64,000 nt of DNA, taken from contig NZ_LT891970.1 of the NCBI RefSeq assembly GCF_900186505.1, forward strand, positions 852,451 to 916,450, given 5' to 3'. This document shows, one piece after another, positions 60,082-64,000 of the stretch. The notes under the pieces were generated by a model, which saw nothing but the letters and a program-made list of their open reading frames with translations, searched no databases and was not told the origin of the DNA. The translations under genes were made by a program, and so were the position numbers. Position 1 is the stretch's first letter, and every line of letters begins with the position of its first letter. The stretch comes from Enorma phocaeensis (GTDB lineage Bacteria > Actinomycetota > Coriobacteriia > Coriobacteriales > Coriobacteriaceae).

Positions 60082-62997
60082 TCAATGTCGGTCGTGTGCC
60101 TTTCGCCAGAGCTCAAGGTAGCGCCCTATTCGGCCTGCTTCAATACGCTGATAGCTCGCTGTCGGAAGCGAGTTTAGGAACTTTTTCCCATACCCCTTGC
60201 TTACCAGCCTTGAATCGGCGAGCACGAGCACGCCTGTATCGGTCGACGACCTAATGAGCCGCCCGGCGGCTTGCTTAACCTCAAGCACCGCATCGGGCAA
60301 CGCATACCGCGCCCATGCGCGATCCTCGCGCAGCGCCCGTTCGCACGCCAGTGGATCTGTTGGACTCGAAAACGGAAGCTTGGGAATGACCACGCATCTA
60401 AGCGTCTCTCCCGAAGCATCAAAGCCCTCCCAGAACGCCTTAAGCGCGAAGAGCGAAGAGGTGCGCTCGGCGATGAAGTGATCCCGCAACCGGCGCGTCG
60501 AGCTCATTCGTTGCTGACAAGCAAGCTCGAGCCCCGCCGCCGCAAGCCGTGGCTGGACCGACGCATAGAGATCTTCCATATCCCGACGATTGGTGAATAG
60601 CGTCAGGACCGATCCACCCATCGCAACGTGGATATCAACGAGCAGATCTTCTAGAGAGGATAGGTACGCTGCACGATTGCGCGGGTCCGGCAAATCGGAG
60701 GCAACCACCACCGCCATATTTGCATCGAAGTCATAGCTTGACTCCAAATGCAGCGATCGAGAAGACCCTGATGGCAGGCGGTCTAGACCGATGGCATGCT
60801 CAAAATGCTCGAACCCGCCCGATACCGACATGGTTGCCGATGCAAAGATCGCCGTGTGGATATCAGGCAACCAGTCCGTAGCAAGCACCTCGCCGATATC
60901 GATCCTCTCGGCGGTAAGTGCCTCGCCGCCGGCACGGAGACGACGGTTTACCTGAAGGGCGTAGACGTAGTGCTCATCTTCCCCTTGTATAATGAGCTTC
61001 AACCCATCCAGCAGGTCATGTAGGCGGCGAGCCGGATCGGCAACTTCGACCATCTGATCGGGCATATCGGCGCCGAAGGTCTCAACAAGCGAGACGAGCG
61101 CCTTGTCTGCTTGCTCGAGCGCATCGATGGCTGCATTACCGGACAAGGCGAGGATGTCCCATTCCGCGCTCTGCCTCAGCTCTGGCCCAATCCAGATCGT
61201 CATCTGGTCATAACCACCGGTCTTGGCTCGTCCGGCAACGTCACGTACCGCTGTAAACAGCTCTGCCATCGAAGCCGAAGCGCCGTTAACCGTGCTAACA
61301 GCTCGAGCGACGAGCCCCTGGTAGAGCGTCGTTGCCTCCGCGGTCGCACCTTCACGGACAAGACCTCCCAGCACACCCGTAGAACTGTCACCGAGCCTCT
61401 CGAATAGCGCACGAGAATCATCGGCCGTGATCGAAATCGCCCATTGGCGGCGTGCCTCTCTCTCGATAGCGTGAGCCTCATCGATGACCCAATGGCGTAT
61501 CGGTGGCAGTATCTTGCCTTCAGCAGTGACATTACGGAACAACAACGAGTGATTCGTCACCACGATGTCAGCCTGCGCCGCACGGCGACGCGCGCCATGG
61601 ACCAGGCAGCGATGTGGGAAGAATGGACACAATCTGCGTGCACATTCACGCGAACCCGTTGTGAGATCGGCTCGATTGACGCTCTTCCACTTGATGCCCA
61701 ACGCATCGAGATCGCCATCGGGACTTTGGCATACATAGGCATAGAGCACTGCAAGGGCGGTTAACGTATCTGCGGGGTCTTTCTTCGTCTCTATTTCGGA
61801 GTTGCTGCGTAGTAAACGTTCCATCTTGCGCAGGCAGGGATAGTGATCGAATCCTTTGAGCGCACAATACGATAACCCGCCTTCGAGCGCATTCGCCAAA
61901 CGGGGCAGCTCGTGAAACATGAGCTGATCCGCAAGGTTGTTCGACTTGGTCGCGATGCCCATCGTGATGTGGTTGCGGCGCGCTGCAGCAGCAAAGGGGA
62001 CCAGGTAGGCGATTGACTTGCCTACGCCGGTGCCTGCCTCGATGGCACGATGGGTTGAGGTAGCGAGCGCGTCGCGAACTTCACAGGCCATCTCGACCTG
62101 CTCGCTTCGCGTCTCGTACTCTGGATACATGCGACTTACCAAGCCATCTGCTCCAAAGCTTGCAACTATCTCTTGGTTTGTTGGGAGATCGAGCACCGGC
62201 AGATCGTCGGCATCGACGCGTTCTTCATGTATAACTTCGTTGAGGACTCGATCGCGTTGTTCTGCCAATGAGAACGACTCTCCAACGTGAGCTTGTGCGA
62301 GGTAGGAGAAGATCGGTCGATACGCCCAGGGAACATCGGGGTGCGTGTCAGCAAGAAGGCGGAGCAATCCACCAGGAAGATCAGATAGCGCTGTAAGGAG
62401 AATTCTCCATACCCCCGCCAGGGCATCGACATCGTCAATCGCTCGATGCGACACCGCAGCGCAACCGAATACCTCTGCGATGAAGGAAAGCTTATGCGAA
62501 GCCAGGCGGGGCAGCGCGACGCGCGAGAGCGCAAGTGAATCTATCCAGATGTCGCTCACTCCAGCTCCACCTTTGACCGCTTCAATAAACGAACGGTCGA
62601 AGGTCGCATTATGTGCGACGACAGGCCTTCCTCCCACGAACTCCGCGAGCTGCGCAACCGCTTCGCGCGCGGACGGGGCATGCGCAACATCCGCCTGCGT
62701 GATACCGGTCAGCTTGGTTATCTCATCGGGAATGAGGGTTGTGGGGTGCACAAAGGTATCGAAGCGTTCTACGATCTCATTGCCCGATAGCACTGCCGCC
62801 GATATCTCGATGAGCTCATGCTCTTGAACCGATAGGCCCGTGGTCTCGGTGTCGAGGATGACCACATCCTCTTCAATCAGACCAAACTGCATCGTTTTCG
62901 CCCGCTCGGCGAGCGTGCGGTACGATTCTGCTACAAAGCCTGGCGTCGCAGGAAGCAACGCCTCATCCACCGCCGTAGCGGCGTCATGAAATGCCAT
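60082..62997 (-). CDS. DnaQ-like exonuclease fused to DinG-family helicase
   Basis: A 971-residue DNA repair protein. The N-terminal DEDDh 3'-5' exonuclease has Exo I LDTETTG (Asp49, Glu51), Exo II AHNATFDRSF and Exo III SHRAIDDVDAL (residues about 45-195). A helicase follows with Walker A EAGTGVGKS (about 320-328), a cysteine set CARRLCPFFPHRC likely to hold a 4Fe-4S cluster, the DEAH box VIDEAHAIE, and C-terminal helicase motifs (LFALKAFWEGFDASGE; QAAGRLIRSSTD). The same fusion occurs in Firmicute DinG. ATG 62997 directly follows the ddl stop (TAGATG), so the two are coupled. Confidence 0.94.
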   Translation of the reverse strand: MAFHDAATAVDEALLPATPGFVAESYRTLAERAKTMQFGLIEEDVVILDTETTGLSVQEHELIEISAAVLSGNEIVERFDTFVHPTTLIPDEITKLTGITQADVAHAPSAREAVAQLAEFVGGRPVVAHNATFDRSFIEAVKGGAGVSDIWIDSLALSRVALPRLASHKLSFIAEVFGCAAVSHRAIDDVDALAGVWRILLTALSDLPGGLLRLLADTHPDVPWAYRPIFSYLAQAHVGESFSLAEQRDRVLNEVIHEERVDADDLPVLDLPTNQEIVASFGADGLVSRMYPEYETRSEQVEMACEVRDALATSTHRAIEAGTGVGKSIAYLVPFAAAARRNHITMGIATKSNNLADQLMFHELPRLANALEGGLSYCALKGFDHYPCLRKMERLLRSNSEIETKKDPADTLTALAVLYAYVCQSPDGDLDALGIKWKSVNRADLTTGSRECARRLCPFFPHRCLVHGARRRAAQADIVVTNHSLLFRNVTAEGKILPPIRHWVIDEAHAIEREARRQWAISITADDSRALFERLGDSSTGVLGGLVREGATAEATTLYQGLVARAVSTVNGASASMAELFTAVRDVAGRAKTGGYDQMTIWIGPELRQSAEWDILALSGNAAIDALEQADKALVSLVETFGADMPDQMVEVADPARRLHDLLDGLKLIIQGEDEHYVYALQVNRRLRAGGEALTAERIDIGEVLATDWLPDIHTAIFASATMSVSGGFEHFEHAIGLDRLPSGSSRSLHLESSYDFDANMAVVVASDLPDPRNRAAYLSSLEDLLVDIHVAMGGSVLTLFTNRRDMEDLYASVQPRLAAAGLELACQQRMSSTRRLRDHFIAERTSSLFALKAFWEGFDASGETLRCVVIPKLPFSSPTDPLACERALREDRAWARYALPDAVLEVKQAAGRLIRSSTDTGVLVLADSRLVSKGYGKKFLNSLPTASYQRIEAGRIGRYLELWRKAHDRH

Positions 62998-63951
62998 CTA
63001 TCGCTCCCAGCGCTTGATCGCGATGCGAATCAGCTCGTCACATACCTTTGAGAACGGAATGTTCGCATGACGCGCCTCATCAGGGAAGAGCGATGTTGAA
63101 GTCATGCCTGGGATGGTGTTTGTCTCCAAAATCACCGGGCCACGCTCCGTCACGATGAAGTCACTGCGCGAGAATCCAGTGCACCCAAGTGCCTCGTGTG
63201 CGCGGACGGCAAACTCTTCCGCCTTACGATAATCCTCGCCGGCAATGGCAGCCGGGATACGGTGAACAAGGGCCGGGTCGATGTACTTCACCTCGAGATC
63301 GTAAAAATCGGAGCCCTCCTGCGGAAGAATCTCGACGATCGGCAAGGCATGGGCTGGATCCCCAAATACGCCAACGGTTATCTCGGTTCCTACAAGACGC
63401 TCCTCAATGAGTGCCTTATCATCATGATCGAACACCGTCTCGAGGGCATGGGGGAGCTCATCCGCATTCTTCACGTATGTCACGCCGAAACTCGAGCCGT
63501 TAACCGCAGGTTTTACAAAGCACTCCTCACCCACGACCTCGATGATGTCAGCCACACAGACCTCATCATCACTCGCTAGCGTCATACCTTTCGCTATCGG
63601 AATTCCCGCTCGCTCATACAGCGCCTTCGAGACATCCTTATCGGCAGCGCATGCGCTTGCTATCACACCTGAACCCGTATAAGGAATATCCAAGAACTCA
63701 AGTATGCTCTGAATCATTCCGTCTTCTCCGCCACGACCGTGGAGTGCGATGAATGCTACATCGAAATCACCGTGTTCAAGCTGGTTCAAAAAACCTCCTG
63801 AAGCCGGATCGAGCGTTACAACCTCTCCGTACCCCTCTTCCTTCAGTGCTTCCACAACATTGGCTCCCGATGCAAAGGAGATCTCGCGCTCATCCGAAAT
63901 GCCTCCGGCGAGCACCACGACACGTAGATCCTCTCGCTTAAAGTCCGACAT
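62998..63951 (-). CDS. ddl: D-alanine--D-alanine ligase
   Basis: ATP-grasp enzyme joining two D-alanines for peptidoglycan synthesis. The 317-residue product shows VVVLAGGISDEREIS at the start, ALHGRGGEDGMIQ, the ATP-grasp core (FVKPAVNGSSFGV), the Mg-binding DFIVTERGPVILETNTIPGM and TSTSLFPDEA. DIPYTGSG with Tyr suggests the usual D-Ala-D-Ala rather than D-Ala-D-Lac specificity. AGGAGAAGGC precedes ATG 63951. The 49 bases upstream to the window edge are too short to assign. Confidence 0.96.
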   Translation of the reverse strand: MSDFKREDLRVVVLAGGISDEREISFASGANVVEALKEEGYGEVVTLDPASGGFLNQLEHGDFDVAFIALHGRGGEDGMIQSILEFLDIPYTGSGVIASACAADKDVSKALYERAGIPIAKGMTLASDDEVCVADIIEVVGEECFVKPAVNGSSFGVTYVKNADELPHALETVFDHDDKALIEERLVGTEITVGVFGDPAHALPIVEILPQEGSDFYDLEVKYIDPALVHRIPAAIAGEDYRKAEEFAVRAHEALGCTGFSRSDFIVTERGPVILETNTIPGMTSTSLFPDEARHANIPFSKVCDELIRIAIKRWER

Positions 63952-64000
63952 GCCTTCTCCTCTCAGCGGTGGTTTTTCATCGCCTAGCTCGTTTCCAGTT

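Noticed and set aside
63952..64000. End of an upstream gene before ddl
   Set aside because: A frame ending in TGA near 63977 is readable for only a few codons at the window edge; nothing can be identified.

Overview
The window looks like chromosome from a high-GC Gram-positive gut actinobacterium of the Coriobacteriia, most likely Collinsella or a close relative. This is inferred from gene style: GC-rich codon use, strong AGGAGG ribosome sites, sortase-anchored surface proteins with STGD/QTGN sorting signals, a WYL regulator pair, and degenerate mannose-family PTS genes. No rRNA gene or CRISPR array was seen. There are four tRNA genes: Lys-UUU, Gly-CCC, Ala-UGC and Ile-GAU.

Layout. 1-5.7 kb: a conserved housekeeping block (tilS-hpt-ftsH on the minus strand, with a WalJ-like metallo-hydrolase diverging from tilS) and an hsp20 gene whose leader can fold into two tandem hairpins around its ribosome site. 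6-22.5 kb: a sugar-phosphate island with two GntR/UTRA regulators, an AlsE-like epimerase, deoC, two mannose-6-phosphate isomerase-type genes, an RmlD-like reductase, a glycyl radical enzyme (GRE)/activase/fructose-6-phosphate aldolase operon with a divergent DeoR regulator, and phosphoglucomutase. Scraps of mannose-type PTS genes (an EIIA fragment joined to an isomerase tail, and an EIID missing its middle) show that transport genes were lost here.

22.5-35 kb: tRNA-Lys, an AT-rich non-coding island, an M29 aminopeptidase, purC, a two-component system, a GNAT acetyltransferase, a Tat lipoprotein, a TSCPD protein, a cell-wall adhesin and purB. 35.3-43.5 kb is accessory. It holds a tandem head-to-tail pair of 751-bp IS200-like elements, a second adhesin, a deletion scar joining an SDR tail to a TetR gene lacking its start, a Schlafen/AlbA-type ATP-binding gene, a decayed aldo/keto reductase, an IS3 tail and an integrase tail, ending at tRNA-Gly and a second AT-rich island that shares a 44-bp repeat with the first.

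43.8-54.4 kb: a CmpB-family membrane protein, a class B-like sortase, purE, an orphan fructose/galactitol-type EIIA, an IS110-family element (IS1111-like, with 17-bp inverted repeats and a 300-bp non-coding tail suited to a guide RNA), the tRNA-Ile/tRNA-Ala unit, and a two-gene surface system: a 1290-residue thioester/SpaA/VaFE adhesin followed by a sortase with a twin-arginine-like leader. 54.4-64 kb: a 51-residue membrane protein coupled to a giant M28-like protein whose peptidase fold is split by about 675 low-complexity residues, a PafB/PafC-like WYL pair, an exonuclease-DinG helicase and ddl.

For novelty, the best candidates are the split M28-like protein with its small partner, the GRE/aldolase sugar operon, the paired non-coding islands after tRNA genes, the hsp20 leader, and the predicted guide-RNA region of the IS110 element.
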